Translations under genes and position numbers: made by a program
Assembly: GCA_963839615.1 (NCBI GenBank)
Contig: CAWIVY010000002.1
Span: forward strand, 1-64,000
Source of the DNA: DASQMT01 sp963839615
GTDB lineage: Bacteria > Actinomycetota > Thermoleophilia > Solirubrobacterales > Solirubrobacteraceae
Direction: 5' to 3'
Length of the DNA: 64,000 nucleotides
The notes under the pieces: model-generated
Told to the model about the DNA's origin: nothing
Databases searched by the model: none
The model's input: the letters and a program-made list of their open reading frames with translations, nothing else
Shown: positions 26,247 to 36,393 of the stretch, one piece after another
Layout of the letters: the number at the start of each line of letters is the position of its first letter
How positions within the stretch are numbered: position 1 is the first letter of the stretch

Positions 26247-27224
26247 GTGCCCTCCTTCCGGCCTGCCTACCTGATCCACGGCGACGACCACGGTCGCATC
26301 GGCGAGCGCCGGACGCGGCTGCGCGCGATGGCCGAGAGCGAGTCCGGCGCTGCGGGCGTCGAGTTGCTCGAGGGCGACGACTGCAACCCCGACGCGGTGG
26401 CGGCGGCGCTCTGCGTGATGACGTTCGCGACGGGCCGGCGCTTCGTGATCGCCGACGGCGTCGAGCGCTGGAAGGACGCCGACGTCGCGGTCGTCGCCGA
26501 CGCGATGAAGAGCATGGACCCCGAGACCCTCACGGTGGCGTTCTTCGGCCGCGAGGAGGGCCGCCACAAGATCCCGGCCGCGCTGCGCAAGCTGGTCGAG
26601 AGCGCGGGCGGCCAGATCGCGGAGGAGGGCAACGTCAAGCCGTGGGAGCTCCCCAAGTGGCTCATCGCGCGCGCCGCCGAGCTGGGCATCGAGCTCGACC
26701 AGGAGGGCGCGCGGGCGCTCGTCGCGCATGTAGGCGACCGCCAGCAGCGGCTGTTGCGCGAGCTCGAGAAGCTGGCGCTCGAGCACGGTGACGGCGCCCG
26801 GCTGGGCGCCGCCGAGGTCGACCTGTCATCGGCCAGCTCGGCCGAGCGCAAGACGTGGACGCTCGCCGACGCGCTCGTGGCCGGCGACGAGCGGACCGCG
26901 ACGCGCGCGCTGCTCGAGCTGCGCGAGCAGGGCGAGCGGGTGCCCGGGCTGCTGTACGGGATGGTCCGCCGCCTGCGCGATGCGCTCGCGATCGCGGAGG
27001 CGCTCGCGGCAGGGCAGTCGCCCGCGCAGGTCAAGAAGGGGCTGCGGATGCCGCCCAGGGCGGCCGCCCAGATGGTCGCCGACGTCGGCAAGCGCGACGT
27101 CGAGGCGTTCCGCCGCGCGCTGGAGCTGATGGCCGACCTCGAGCTCGAGAGCCGCGGCGGTGGCGGCGGCGTGCTCAGCGAGGACACCGCGGCCGTGCGC
27201 GCGGTGATCGGCGCCGCGCGCTGA
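26247..27224 (+). CDS. holA: DNA polymerase III subunit delta
   Basis: 325 residues, GTG start. Clamp-loader wrench subunit that opens the beta clamp. It has the family N-terminus PAYLIHGDDHGRI, a central KIPAALRKLVE region and a C-terminal helical collar (about 210-320). Family identity is also supported by the comEC-holA-rpsT order found in many bacteria. In-frame sequence upstream belongs to a shadow frame across comEC and was excluded. Confidence 0.9.
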   Translation: MPSFRPAYLIHGDDHGRIGERRTRLRAMAESESGAAGVELLEGDDCNPDAVAAALCVMTFATGRRFVIADGVERWKDADVAVVADAMKSMDPETLTVAFFGREEGRHKIPAALRKLVESAGGQIAEEGNVKPWELPKWLIARAAELGIELDQEGARALVAHVGDRQQRLLRELEKLALEHGDGARLGAAEVDLSSASSAERKTWTLADALVAGDERTATRALLELREQGERVPGLLYGMVRRLRDALAIAEALAAGQSPAQVKKGLRMPPRAAAQMVADVGKRDVEAFRRALELMADLELESRGGGGGVLSEDTAAVRAVIGAAR

Positions 27225-27257
27225 AGCGCGGCGCTGACGGCGTACGTCAGGCCCGCG

Positions 27258-27524
27258 TCAGGCCGACTGGCTGCGGCGCAGGCGCGCCGCGCGGGACTTC
27301 TTGCGCGCGCCGGTGTTGCGATGCATCGCGCCGCGCTTGACGGCCTTGTCGATCAGCTGCACGAGGCGGCGGTGCTCCGCGTCGGCCTGCTCGGCCTCGC
27401 CGGCGGTGACGGCGGCTTCGAGGCGGCGGAAGTAGGTCTTGATCGCCGAGGTGTAGCGCCGGTTCTCGTTGCGCTCGCGCTCGGTGCGCAGGATGCGCTT
27501 TTCCTGGGAATGGATGTTGGCCAT
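27258..27524 (-). CDS. rpsT: 30S ribosomal protein S20
   Basis: 88 residues, helical and basic, starting MANIHSQEKRILR. It ends NTGARKKSRAARLRRSQSA, and the conserved IDKAVKRGAMHRNTGARKKSR segment is diagnostic. It is encoded opposite to holA and murJ, the usual arrangement. A TATAGT hexamer (minus strand, 27567-27562) could be its -10 with a leader of about 30 nt. Confidence 0.96.
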   Translation of the reverse strand: MANIHSQEKRILRTERERNENRRYTSAIKTYFRRLEAAVTAGEAEQADAEHRRLVQLIDKAVKRGAMHRNTGARKKSRAARLRRSQSA

Positions 27525-27560
27525 ACGAAGAAGGCCGCGAGCAGGGCCGCGGCGGGCGCG

Positions 27561-27566
27561 TACTAT
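27561..27566 (+). promoter_or_regulatory. Putative -10 element of murJ (TACTAT)
   Basis: Ends 10 nt before the murJ ATG. The overlapping minus-strand hexamer TATAGT (27567-27562) points towards rpsT, so one AT-rich spot may serve both divergent genes. Confidence 0.4.
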
Positions 27567-27576
27567 AGCGCCCTGC

Positions 27577-29232
27577 ATGCGGACGGACGAAGAGCGCGAC
27601 GCGGCACGCGCCGAGCGTGCGGCGCGGCGTGCGCGGCGTACGTCCGGCGACGCGCCGGCGCCTTCCGGCCGCGTTCGCAACACCGTCATCTTCTCGGTCC
27701 TGACGGGCTTCTCGCGGGTCGCCGGCCTCGCCCGCGAGATCGTCGCCCGTAGCTACTTCGGCACGTCCGGAGCGATGTCGGCCTTCACGCTCGCGTTCCA
27801 GGTGCCGAACCTGATCCGCGCGCTCGTCGCCGACGCCGCCCTCTCGTCCGCCTTCGTGCCGGTCTTCTCCGAGCTGCTCGAGAACAAGCGGCGGCGCGAG
27901 GCGCTGCAGCTCGCCGCCGCGCTCGCGGGGCTGCTGCTCGTGGCGCTGGGCACGCTGACGCTCGCGTTCATCCTGCTGGCGCCGGTGCTGATGCCGCTGC
28001 TGACCGGCGACGAGTCGACGCCCGCCTTGGACGACCTGACCGTCGGGCTCAGCCAGGTGCTGTTCCCGCTCGTCGTGCTGCTCGGCCTCAACGGCCTCGT
28101 CGTCGGGATCCTCAACGCGCACGAGCACTTCACGATCCCAGCGCTCGCGCCGCTCGTCTGGAACGTGGTCATCATCGCCGGGCTGGTCGGGCTGACGCCG
28201 CTGTTCGAGGGCGACGAGCAGCTCTACGGCTATGCGATCGGCGTGCTCGCGGGCACGACGGTGCAGCTCGTGATGTGCCTGCCGCAGCTGCGCCGGATCG
28301 GCTACCCGCTGCGCTTCTCGTTCGCGTTCCGGCACGACCCGCGCGTGCGCCAGGTGCTCGTGCTGATGCTGCCCGTGAGCCTCGGGCTGGGCCTGATCAA
28401 CGTGAGCCTGCTGATCAACTCGACGATCGGCTTCCTCGTGTCCGAGGAGGCGCCGACCGCGATCGACGCCGCGTTCCGCATCTACATGCTGCCGCAGGGC
28501 ATGTTCTCCGTCGCCGTGGCCACCGTGCTGTTCCCCGCGCTGAGCCGGCTCGCGACGCGCCGCGACCTGGCCGGCCTGCAGGCGCTGATCGGCACCGGCA
28601 TGCGCCAGATCGCGCTGCTGCTGATCCCGAGCGCGGCGGCGTTCGCGGCGCTCTCGGAGCCGATCGTGCGGCTCGTCTACGAGCGCGGCGACTTCGACGC
28701 CGAGTCGACCCGGCAGGTGAGCGAGGCGCTGTTCTGGTTCTCCTTCTCGCTGCCGTTCTCGGGCATGACGCTGCTGCTCACGCGCAGCTTCTTCTCGCTC
28801 CAGCGCCCGTGGTTGCCGACGCAGCTCGCGATCTGGTCGCTGGCGGTCAACGCGGTCGTCTCGCTCGCGCTCTACAAGCCGCTCGGGATCGGCGGCATCG
28901 TGATCGGCACGACCGTCTCGAACCTCGTGCTGACGCTGCTCGAGGCGCGCCGGCTGCGCGCCGAGCTCGGCGGCCTGGAGGTCACGCGCACGCTCCGGGC
29001 GGCGGCGATCATGCTCGTCGCCGCCGCGCTGCTCGGCGCGGTCGCGTACGGCGCCTGGTATGGCCTCGACGAGCTGCTCGGCCGGTCGCTGCCGGCGCAG
29101 CTGCTGTCGGTCGGCATCGCGCTCGCGCTGGGTGGGCTGGCGTACGCCGCGGCGCTGCTGCGGAGCGGCCTGCCGGAGGCGCGCCAGATCCTCGACCTGT
29201 TCCGGCGCAGGGTCTCGCGGCCTCCCTCGTAG
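27577..29232 (+). CDS. murJ: Lipid II flippase MurJ
   Basis: 551 residues with about 14 transmembrane helices. MOP/MATE-like MviN family hallmarks are GFSRVAGLAREIVARSYFGTS and VAPSx-like LSSAFVPVFSELLE. FxxP-type YMLPQGMFSVAVATVLFPALSR is also present. It has a charged N-terminal cytoplasmic leader of about 30 residues. It flips lipid-linked peptidoglycan precursors. The ATG at 27577 is chosen because an in-frame upstream start at 27469 would overlap rpsT antisense. lepA follows after 13 nt. Confidence 0.94.
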   Translation: MRTDEERDAARAERAARRARRTSGDAPAPSGRVRNTVIFSVLTGFSRVAGLAREIVARSYFGTSGAMSAFTLAFQVPNLIRALVADAALSSAFVPVFSELLENKRRREALQLAAALAGLLLVALGTLTLAFILLAPVLMPLLTGDESTPALDDLTVGLSQVLFPLVVLLGLNGLVVGILNAHEHFTIPALAPLVWNVVIIAGLVGLTPLFEGDEQLYGYAIGVLAGTTVQLVMCLPQLRRIGYPLRFSFAFRHDPRVRQVLVLMLPVSLGLGLINVSLLINSTIGFLVSEEAPTAIDAAFRIYMLPQGMFSVAVATVLFPALSRLATRRDLAGLQALIGTGMRQIALLLIPSAAAFAALSEPIVRLVYERGDFDAESTRQVSEALFWFSFSLPFSGMTLLLTRSFFSLQRPWLPTQLAIWSLAVNAVVSLALYKPLGIGGIVIGTTVSNLVLTLLEARRLRAELGGLEVTRTLRAAAIMLVAAALLGAVAYGAWYGLDELLGRSLPAQLLSVGIALALGGLAYAAALLRSGLPEARQILDLFRRRVSRPPS

Positions 29233-29245
29233 CATCTAGTCCGCC

Positions 29246-31054
<1,809 letters not shown>

Positions 31055-31567
31055 TCAGCGCGGCAGCGGCGGGACGTCGACCTGCGGGAGCTCGACCTGC
31101 GGGAGCTCGACCTGCGGGAGCTCGACCTGCGGGAGCTCGACCTGCGGCGCCTCGGGCGGCGGCACCTCGACCGCGGGCAACGTGGCCGGCGGCGTGCGCG
31201 GGCCGGGCTCGCTCGCAGCGGGTTGCGGCTGCCGTGGCTCGACGGGCGCGTCTGGGACCGAGGGCAGCGGGCGCGGCGAGACCGACCCGTCGGGTGCGAC
31301 GGCGCGGCGACGGGCCACGGCCCGCCTCGACTCGCCGCGCTCCCGGTCCGCACGCGCCTCCGGGACGCGCTCGGCCGGCGGCGATGACACGCGCGCGACC
31401 CGGCCCGGCTCGGCGAGCATCACGTCGCCGCTCTCGCCGCCCGGCAGCAGCCGGTCCGGCCAGTGGCTGAAGCCGAGGATCGGGCCGAGCAGCGTTGCGG
31501 CCAGCAGCGGGACCCCAACGATCCAGGCGACAGCGAGCACGACAAGCCGTGCGGTCCTCGGCCCCAT
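31055..31567 (-). CDS. Membrane-anchored Pro-rich protein with QVELP repeats
   Basis: 170 residues, ATG at 31567. One hydrophobic segment lies near the N-terminus (about 6-25), then a short conserved stretch LLGPILGFSHWPDRLLPG and a long Arg/Pro/Glu-rich region. The C-terminus has four tandem QVELP units and a QVDVP unit. It is paralogous to the gene at 31774-32436 over the transmembrane segment and following 25 residues. No family is recognised. It could be a wall-spanning stalk or a regulatory membrane protein. Confidence 0.7.
   Translation of the reverse strand: MGPRTARLVVLAVAWIVGVPLLAATLLGPILGFSHWPDRLLPGGESGDVMLAEPGRVARVSSPPAERVPEARADRERGESRRAVARRRAVAPDGSVSPRPLPSVPDAPVEPRQPQPAASEPGPRTPPATLPAVEVPPPEAPQVELPQVELPQVELPQVELPQVDVPPLPR
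31081..31147. repeat. 15-bp tandem repeat within a Pro-rich gene
   Basis: Four perfect copies of CCTGCGGGAGCTCGA plus seven bases of a fifth. On the minus strand each unit encodes five residues (QVELP), so copy-number change preserves the frame. The DNA identity between units implies recent expansion. Confidence 0.95.
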
Positions 31568-31625
31568 TTGCCCAGCGTCGGCCGCGTGCGGCCGAGGCAC
31601 AAGTCGGCAGTCAGTTTTCCGACTG

Positions 31626-31662
31626 TGGACCCAAAAGCACGTATGCCGTGCTTTTCGGTCCA
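31626..31662. terminator. Long hairpin between the two Pro/Ala-rich genes
   Basis: 16-bp arms (31626-31641 and 31647-31662) with one mismatch and a 5-nt loop. The arms include AAAAGCACG and its complement. A smaller stem (AGTCGG 31602-31607 / CCGACT 31619-31624) is adjacent. The region is distinctly less GC-rich than its surroundings. On the minus strand it lies between the upstream gene (ends 31774) and the next start (31567), so it could terminate the first transcript or regulate the second. Confidence 0.6.
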
Positions 31663-31773
31663 CGTGGCACGAAATTCATCACATGGCTGAATCTCGATCC
31701 GAATGGCCGCGCTCGCCCGCGCGCTGCCGCGACTTCGATCCCGCCTCCCTCGATGCCGCAGTTCGTCCCGCCG

Positions 31774-32436
31774 CTACTTGGGGCCCTTGCCCGGCTTGCC
31801 GGCGAGGCCGGGCGGCGGCGTTGCCCCTTGCGGAGCGGCCTTCGGCGCCTTGGCGGGCTTGGCCGCCTCGACCTCGTGCACCTGCGCTGGCGCCGGCGCC
31901 GCGGGCAACTTGACGGGCTTCGCCGGCTTCGGATGCGACTTCACCTTGACGGGCTCCGGAGCCGGCACAGGAGCCGGGGCCGCCGCGGCCGGGGCCACCG
32001 CGGCCGGCGCCACCGCGGCCGGCGCCGCCGCGGCCGGCGCCGCCGCGGCCGGGGCCGGGGCCGCCGCGGCAGGCGCGGGCGCCTGCGGCTTCGATGCGGC
32101 CGCGTGGCGGTCGGGGGCGCGGCGCCGTGCGGCCGCGCGGCTGCGCGGAGCGACGGGCGCGCTCACGGCGCGCGCATGCGAGCGTGGGGTCACCGCGATC
32201 GCGGCCGCACCGGCGGCGGCGGGGCGACCGCGCTCGGGGACGGCGGCCGTGCGCGCGGGCGAATGCCGCGGCACGGCGGCGAGCCGCACCGTGTCCGCAC
32301 GGTCGCCCGGCAGCCGCGGGTCCTGCCAGCGGTTGAACCCCACGATGGGGTTCAGCAGCGCGGCGACCAGCAGCGGTACCGCGACCAGCCATCCGATCGC
32401 GTTGAACGTCCCGAGCGTCCTCAGCCTCAAGCTCAT
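31774..32436 (-). CDS. Membrane-anchored Ala/Pro-rich protein
   Basis: 220 residues, ATG at 32436. A hydrophobic segment (about 10-28) is followed by LLNPIVGFNRWQDPRLPG. The equivalent stretch in the neighbour at 31055 is LLGPILGFSHWPDRLLPG, so the two genes are tandem paralogues. An Arg-rich middle is followed by an Ala-Pro repeat encoded by 15-bp units (31979-32053), then a Lys/Pro-rich tail. Such low-complexity tails often span the wall or bind nucleic acid. I do not recognise a family. Confidence 0.7.
   Translation of the reverse strand: MSLRLRTLGTFNAIGWLVAVPLLVAALLNPIVGFNRWQDPRLPGDRADTVRLAAVPRHSPARTAAVPERGRPAAAGAAAIAVTPRSHARAVSAPVAPRSRAAARRRAPDRHAAASKPQAPAPAAAAPAPAAAAPAAAAPAAVAPAAVAPAAAAPAPVPAPEPVKVKSHPKPAKPVKLPAAPAPAQVHEVEAAKPAKAPKAAPQGATPPPGLAGKPGKGPK
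31979..32053. repeat. 15-bp tandem repeat encoding Ala-Pro units
   Basis: Five 15-bp units of the form GCC(A/G)CCGCGGCCGG(C/G). On the minus strand they give five-residue PAA(V/A)A-type units. The unit length equals that of the repeat in the paralogue (31081-31147), although the sequence differs. Confidence 0.85.
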
Positions 32437-32560
32437 CGAGATCCTGCCATCCCTTCCCCTGTCCGACACCGGCGCGAAGAGGTGTCGCGCCGCTCCCTGG
32501 CGTTTCTCTCGGCCGTGATCCCGGTTCCCTGAAGTGAATGGCCGCCGGCGTGTCCGGGAA

Positions 32561-32566
32561 TAGACT
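32561..32566 (+). promoter_or_regulatory. Putative -10 element of the dehydratase operon (TAGACT)
   Basis: Ends 8 nt before the GTG at 32575, at the head of the dehydratase pair, in the 138-nt gap divergent from the Ala/Pro-rich gene. Confidence 0.4.
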
Positions 32567-32574
32567 GCGACGCC

Positions 32575-33021
32575 GTGAATCCCGCCAGCGACGCCATCGG
32601 CCGCGTCTCCGCCCCGGTCACCTACGCCGTCGGGCGCGAGAAGATCCGCGAGTACGCCAACGCCGTGGGGGAGACGAACCCGCTCCACACCGATCTCGAC
32701 GCGGCGCGCGCCGCGGGCCACGCGGACCTGGTGGCGCCGCCGATGTTCGTCGTCGTCTACACGTCGCCGGCGATCGGCCCGGCGTTCTTCGACCCCGCCG
32801 TCGGGATGGACTTCGCGCGCATGGTCCACGGCGCGCAGGAGTTCACATGGGGACCGCTCGTGGTCGCCGGCGACGAGATCACGACCGAGGTCGAGGTCGC
32901 CGACATCTCCGAGCGCGGCGGCATGGGCTTCTACGTGTTCGAATCGCGCTCGGACAACGAGCGCGGCGAGCGCGTCTGCACCGGGACCTGGACATGCATC
33001 GTGCGAGGGGGGGACGAGTGA
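32575..33021 (+). CDS. FAS1-like (3R)-hydroxyacyl dehydratase subunit, N-terminal type
   Basis: 148 residues, GTG start. MaoC-like hot-dog fold of the N-terminal (HadA/HadC-like) type: YAVGREKIREYANAVGETNPLHTD at the start, VAPPMFVVVYT in the middle, and a strand pair VVAGDEITTEVEVADISERGG. This half usually supports structure and specificity, while its partner carries the catalytic Asp-His. It overlaps the next gene by one base, and the pair likely forms a heterodimeric dehydratase. It may act on acyl-ACP or acyl-CoA; the substrate is not determined by sequence. Confidence 0.85.
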   Translation: MNPASDAIGRVSAPVTYAVGREKIREYANAVGETNPLHTDLDAARAAGHADLVAPPMFVVVYTSPAIGPAFFDPAVGMDFARMVHGAQEFTWGPLVVAGDEITTEVEVADISERGGMGFYVFESRSDNERGERVCTGTWTCIVRGGDE

Positions 33022-33404
33022 TGGAGGCCGGCGAGGAGCTCCCGGAGCTCAAGATCACGCCCGACCGCTACCTGACCGTCCGCTACGCGGGCGCGTCGGG
33101 CGACTTCAACCCGATCCACGTCGACGAGGAGTTCGCGCGCTCGGTCGGCCTGCCAGGCCGCATCCTGCACGGGCTCTGGACGATGGCGCAGGTGGCGCGC
33201 GCCCAGACCGAGGCGGGCGGCGGACCGGAATGCCTCAAGCGCCTCTCCGTCCAGTTCCGCGGCATGGGCGTGCCCGAGCAGGAGGTCGTCGTGAGCTCGA
33301 AGGTGCGCGAGGTCTCCGGCGGGGTCGCGCTGGTCGACGCGGAGGCCCGCCAGGGCGACACGCGGATCGTGCGCCGCGGCCAGGCGGAAGTTCACCTCTC
33401 CTAG
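33021..33404 (+). CDS. MaoC-family dehydratase, catalytic subunit
   Basis: 127 residues. The MaoC hydratase motif is clear: YAGASGDFNPIHVDEEFA with the catalytic Asp and His, then GRILHGLWTMAQVAR. The start is ATG 33021 (TGATG junction) or GTG 33018 immediately before it. With the preceding hot-dog protein it resembles HadA-HadB of mycobacterial fatty-acid elongation. Placement just upstream of hrcA may be incidental. Confidence 0.87.
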   Translation: MEAGEELPELKITPDRYLTVRYAGASGDFNPIHVDEEFARSVGLPGRILHGLWTMAQVARAQTEAGGGPECLKRLSVQFRGMGVPEQEVVVSSKVREVSGGVALVDAEARQGDTRIVRRGQAEVHLS

Positions 33405-33407
33405 AAT
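33402..33407 (+). promoter_or_regulatory. Putative -10 element of hrcA (TAGAAT)
   Basis: Ends 7 nt before the hrcA GTG and overlaps the stop codon of the dehydratase gene. The spacing would give a leaderless hrcA-dnaJ mRNA. No CIRCE-type inverted repeat is seen next to it. Confidence 0.45.
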
Positions 33408-33414
33408 CAGCGGC

Positions 33415-34428
33415 GTGCTCACGCCGCGCCAGGAGCTTCTGCTCGCCAAGGTGATCGACGGCTACGCGGCGTCGGGTCAGCCCGTCGGGTCGAAGGCCCT
33501 CGCATCCGACCCGGAGGTCACCGCCGGGCCGTCGACGATCCGCAACGAGCTCGCCGTGCTCGAGGAACTCGGGCTGCTCGCGCACCCGCACACCTCCGCG
33601 GGTCGCGCGCCGACGGACGCCGGCTACCGCTACTACGTCGACCGGCTGCTGCCGGAGCCTGCCCGGGCGGACATGTCGCTGAAGCTCGCACGCCGCGAGG
33701 TCGCCGAGGCGATGCGGATGACGTCCGAGACGCTGGCCCAGGTCACCGACCTCATGTCGATCGTCTCCGCGCCGCCGATCCAGACGACGACGATCCGCCA
33801 CATCGAGGTCCTCCTGCTCCAGCCCCAGGTGCTGATGGTCGTGATCATCACGTCGACCGGCGGCGTCTCCAAGCGCGTCTTCACGTTCGAGCGTCCCGTC
33901 GACGCCGGCCTCACCGACTGGGCCGCGTCCTACCTCAACGAGGCGCTCGTCGGCAAGGGCCTGGGCGCGCGCACGCTGCGCTCGCGCCTGACGGACCCGA
34001 CGCTGCCGCTGACCGAGCGGACCTTCCTCGAGGGACTGTCGCCCGCGTTCACGGACCTCGCCGACACGGCCGAGGACTCGCTCTACGTCGAGGGCACGGC
34101 GCGGCTGCTGGCCGAGCACCGCTTCCAGGACGTATCCCAGCTCAACGCGCTGCTCGACATGCTCGAGCGCCGCGTCTCGCTGCTCGGCATGCTCTCGGCC
34201 GCGCTCGACCAGCGCGACCTCTACGTGCGCATCGGCGGCGAGAACGAGGCGCCGGCGCTGCACGGGCTCTCGCTGGTCGCCGCCAACTACGGCCTGCCCC
34301 AGCGCAACCTCGGCACCGTCTCGGTGATCGGCCCCACACGGATGGACTACGCGACGGCGATGGGCGCCGTGCGCACGGCGGCGCTGCAGCTGTCGCGCTT
34401 CGTCGAAGACGTCTACGACGCGGACTGA
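33415..34428 (+). CDS. hrcA: Heat-inducible transcription repressor HrcA
   Basis: 337 residues, GTG start. An N-terminal winged helix (LTPRQELLLAKVIDGY..GQPVGSKALA, then PSTIRNELAVLEELGLL..HTSAGRAPTDAGYRYYVD) is followed by a GAF-like domain ending in IGPTRMDYATAMGAVR. It represses chaperone genes by binding CIRCE operators and is itself stabilised by GroEL. dnaJ follows after 4 nt; grpE and dnaK are not in the window. Confidence 0.95.
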   Translation: MLTPRQELLLAKVIDGYAASGQPVGSKALASDPEVTAGPSTIRNELAVLEELGLLAHPHTSAGRAPTDAGYRYYVDRLLPEPARADMSLKLARREVAEAMRMTSETLAQVTDLMSIVSAPPIQTTTIRHIEVLLLQPQVLMVVIITSTGGVSKRVFTFERPVDAGLTDWAASYLNEALVGKGLGARTLRSRLTDPTLPLTERTFLEGLSPAFTDLADTAEDSLYVEGTARLLAEHRFQDVSQLNALLDMLERRVSLLGMLSAALDQRDLYVRIGGENEAPALHGLSLVAANYGLPQRNLGTVSVIGPTRMDYATAMGAVRTAALQLSRFVEDVYDAD

Positions 34429-34432
34429 GCCG

Positions 34433-35566
34433 ATGCCGCGCGACTACTACGAGGTGCTCGGCGTCGGCCGGGCGGCGGACGAGACCGAGATCAAGAAGGC
34501 GTTCCGGCGCCTCGCCCGCGAGCTGCATCCCGACACCAACACCGAGGATCCGCAGGCCGAGGACAAGTTCAAGGAGGCCGCGGAGGCCTACGAGGTGCTG
34601 TCCGACGGCGACCGTAGGCGCCAGTACGACGCCTACGGCCACGAGGGCCTGCGCACGGGCGGCTACGCGCCGAACTTCGAGGGCTTCGGCTCGGTCTCGG
34701 ACCTGTTCTCGGCGTTCTTCGGCTCCGGCGGCTTCGACAACGCGTTCGGGACCGGCCGCGGACAGCGCGGCGGCCAGATGCAGGGCGCGGACGTCGTCGT
34801 CGCGGTCGGGATCGACCTCGCCCAGGCCGCGCGCGGCGAGACGGTCGAGATCGACTTCGAGGCCGGCGTGCGGTGCGAGCGCTGCCATGGCAACGGCGCC
34901 GAGCCCGGCACGCCGATCGTCACGTGCTCGCGCTGCCACGGCTCCGGCCAGCTGCAGGCGGTCTCGCGCACGCGTTTCGGCCAGCTCGTGCGCACCGCGG
35001 TCTGCGACGTCTGCGGCGGCGACGGCCGCGTGCCCGAGCAGGCCTGCTCCGTCTGCGCCGGCGAGGGCAAGATCACCGAGTCGCGCACGCTGCACGTCGA
35101 CGTGCCCGCGGGCATCGCCGACGGCCAGCGGATCCGGCTGAGCGGCCGCGGCCACGCGGGCGAGCGCGGCGGTCCCAACGGGGATCTCTACGTCGTGATC
35201 CGGGTGCGCGAGGACGAGCGCTTCGTGCGCGATCAGGAGAACCTGCACACCGTCATCGACGTGCCCGCGCCGCTGGCGGCGCTCGGCACGACCGTGCAGG
35301 TGCCGAGCCTGGACGGCGACGTCGCGGTCGAGATCCCCGCCGGCACCCAGCCCGGCGAGATCATCACGCTGCGCGCTCGCGGCCTGCCGCCGCTGCAGCG
35401 CGGCCGCACCGGCGACCTGCACGTGCACGTCAACGTCGTCATCCCGCGCAAGCTCAACCGCGAGCAGCGCGACCTGCTCGAGCGGCTCGCGGACTCGCTC
35501 ACGGACGGCAACCTGAACAGCGACGAAGGGATGCTGGCCAAGCTCAAGCGCGCCCTGGCGGGATGA
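34433..35566 (+). CDS. dnaJ: Chaperone DnaJ
   Basis: 377 residues. The J domain has the HPD triad (RELHPDTN) near residue 32, followed by a Gly/Phe-rich linker. Four zinc-binding repeats follow (CERCHGNG, CSRCHGSG, CDVCGGDG, CSVCAGEG), then the C-terminal substrate-binding domains. It stimulates DnaK ATPase. The stop overlaps prmA by ATGA. Confidence 0.96.
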   Translation: MPRDYYEVLGVGRAADETEIKKAFRRLARELHPDTNTEDPQAEDKFKEAAEAYEVLSDGDRRRQYDAYGHEGLRTGGYAPNFEGFGSVSDLFSAFFGSGGFDNAFGTGRGQRGGQMQGADVVVAVGIDLAQAARGETVEIDFEAGVRCERCHGNGAEPGTPIVTCSRCHGSGQLQAVSRTRFGQLVRTAVCDVCGGDGRVPEQACSVCAGEGKITESRTLHVDVPAGIADGQRIRLSGRGHAGERGGPNGDLYVVIRVREDERFVRDQENLHTVIDVPAPLAALGTTVQVPSLDGDVAVEIPAGTQPGEIITLRARGLPPLQRGRTGDLHVHVNVVIPRKLNREQRDLLERLADSLTDGNLNSDEGMLAKLKRALAG

Positions 35567-36393
35567 CCGCTCTCGTCCGGCTCGGGATCCGGGTCCGGCG
35601 CGAGCAGGCCGAGATCGCCCTCGCGGCGCTGCTGCCGATCCTTCAGAACGGCGCCGAGGAGACCGAGCCGAGCGCGGACGAGGTCGAGTACGCCGTCTAC
35701 GCGCCGCGCGCAGAGCTGCCCAAGCTCGACGATGTCCGCGCGCTCGCGGGCGACGCGCTGGTCGACGTGACGGTGACCGACGTGGCGCCCGGCTGGGAGC
35801 GGCGCTGGCACGAGTACCTGCAGCCCGTCGAGGTTGCGGCCGGCGGCCGGCGCGTGCGGATCCGGCCGCCGTGGCAGCCGGCCGCCGGCGACGCCGACGT
35901 GCTCGAGGTCGTGATCGATCCCGGGGAGCTGTTCGGGGCCGGTACCCATCCGACGACCCAGCTGTGCCTCGAGCTGCTGCTCGAGCTCAAGGCCGACGGT
36001 CCGCTGTGCGACTGGGGCGCCGGCAGCGGCATCCTCGCGATCACGGCGGCGCGGGTCGGCTTCGCGCCCGTCGACGCGGTCGAGGTGATGCCAGACGGGC
36101 TCGAGGCGATCGCGCGCAACGCCGCGGCCAACGGCGTGAGCGTCCGCACGCACTGGCTCAACCTCGCGGCGACGGCAGCGCCCTGGGCGCCGACCGTCAT
36201 CGCCAACCTCACGCTCGACCTGCTCGCGGCGATCGCCGACTCGCTGGAGCGCCCGCCCGAGCGGCTGATCGCCTCCGGGGCGCTGGCCGCGCGCGCCGAC
36301 GAGATCGGCGAGGCGTTCGCGCGCCACGACCTGCGCGAGTCCGACCGGCGCGTGCGCGGCGAGTGGGCGGCCGTGCTGTTGGAGCGGGCTTGA
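35563..36393 (+). CDS. prmA: PrmA-like methyltransferase, first tandem copy
   Basis: 276 residues. Ribosomal protein L11 methyltransferase family: a small N-terminal substrate-recognition domain (1-75) and a class I SAM methyltransferase. FGAGTHPTTQLCLELL, the SAM loop CDWGAGSGILAI and the post-motif VIANLTLDLLAAI are family hallmarks. It is homologous along its whole length to the next gene. Which copy methylates L11, or whether both do, cannot be told. Confidence 0.88.
   Translation: MTALVRLGIRVRREQAEIALAALLPILQNGAEETEPSADEVEYAVYAPRAELPKLDDVRALAGDALVDVTVTDVAPGWERRWHEYLQPVEVAAGGRRVRIRPPWQPAAGDADVLEVVIDPGELFGAGTHPTTQLCLELLLELKADGPLCDWGAGSGILAITAARVGFAPVDAVEVMPDGLEAIARNAAANGVSVRTHWLNLAATAAPWAPTVIANLTLDLLAAIADSLERPPERLIASGALAARADEIGEAFARHDLRESDRRVRGEWAAVLLERA

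Noticed and set aside
31081..31147. Short direct repeats considered as a CRISPR array
   Set aside because: 15-bp units with no spacers, in frame within a protein gene; no cas genes in the window.
33340..33414. CIRCE operator before hrcA
   Set aside because: No TTAGCACTC/GAGTGCTAA-type inverted repeat or close variant is present.
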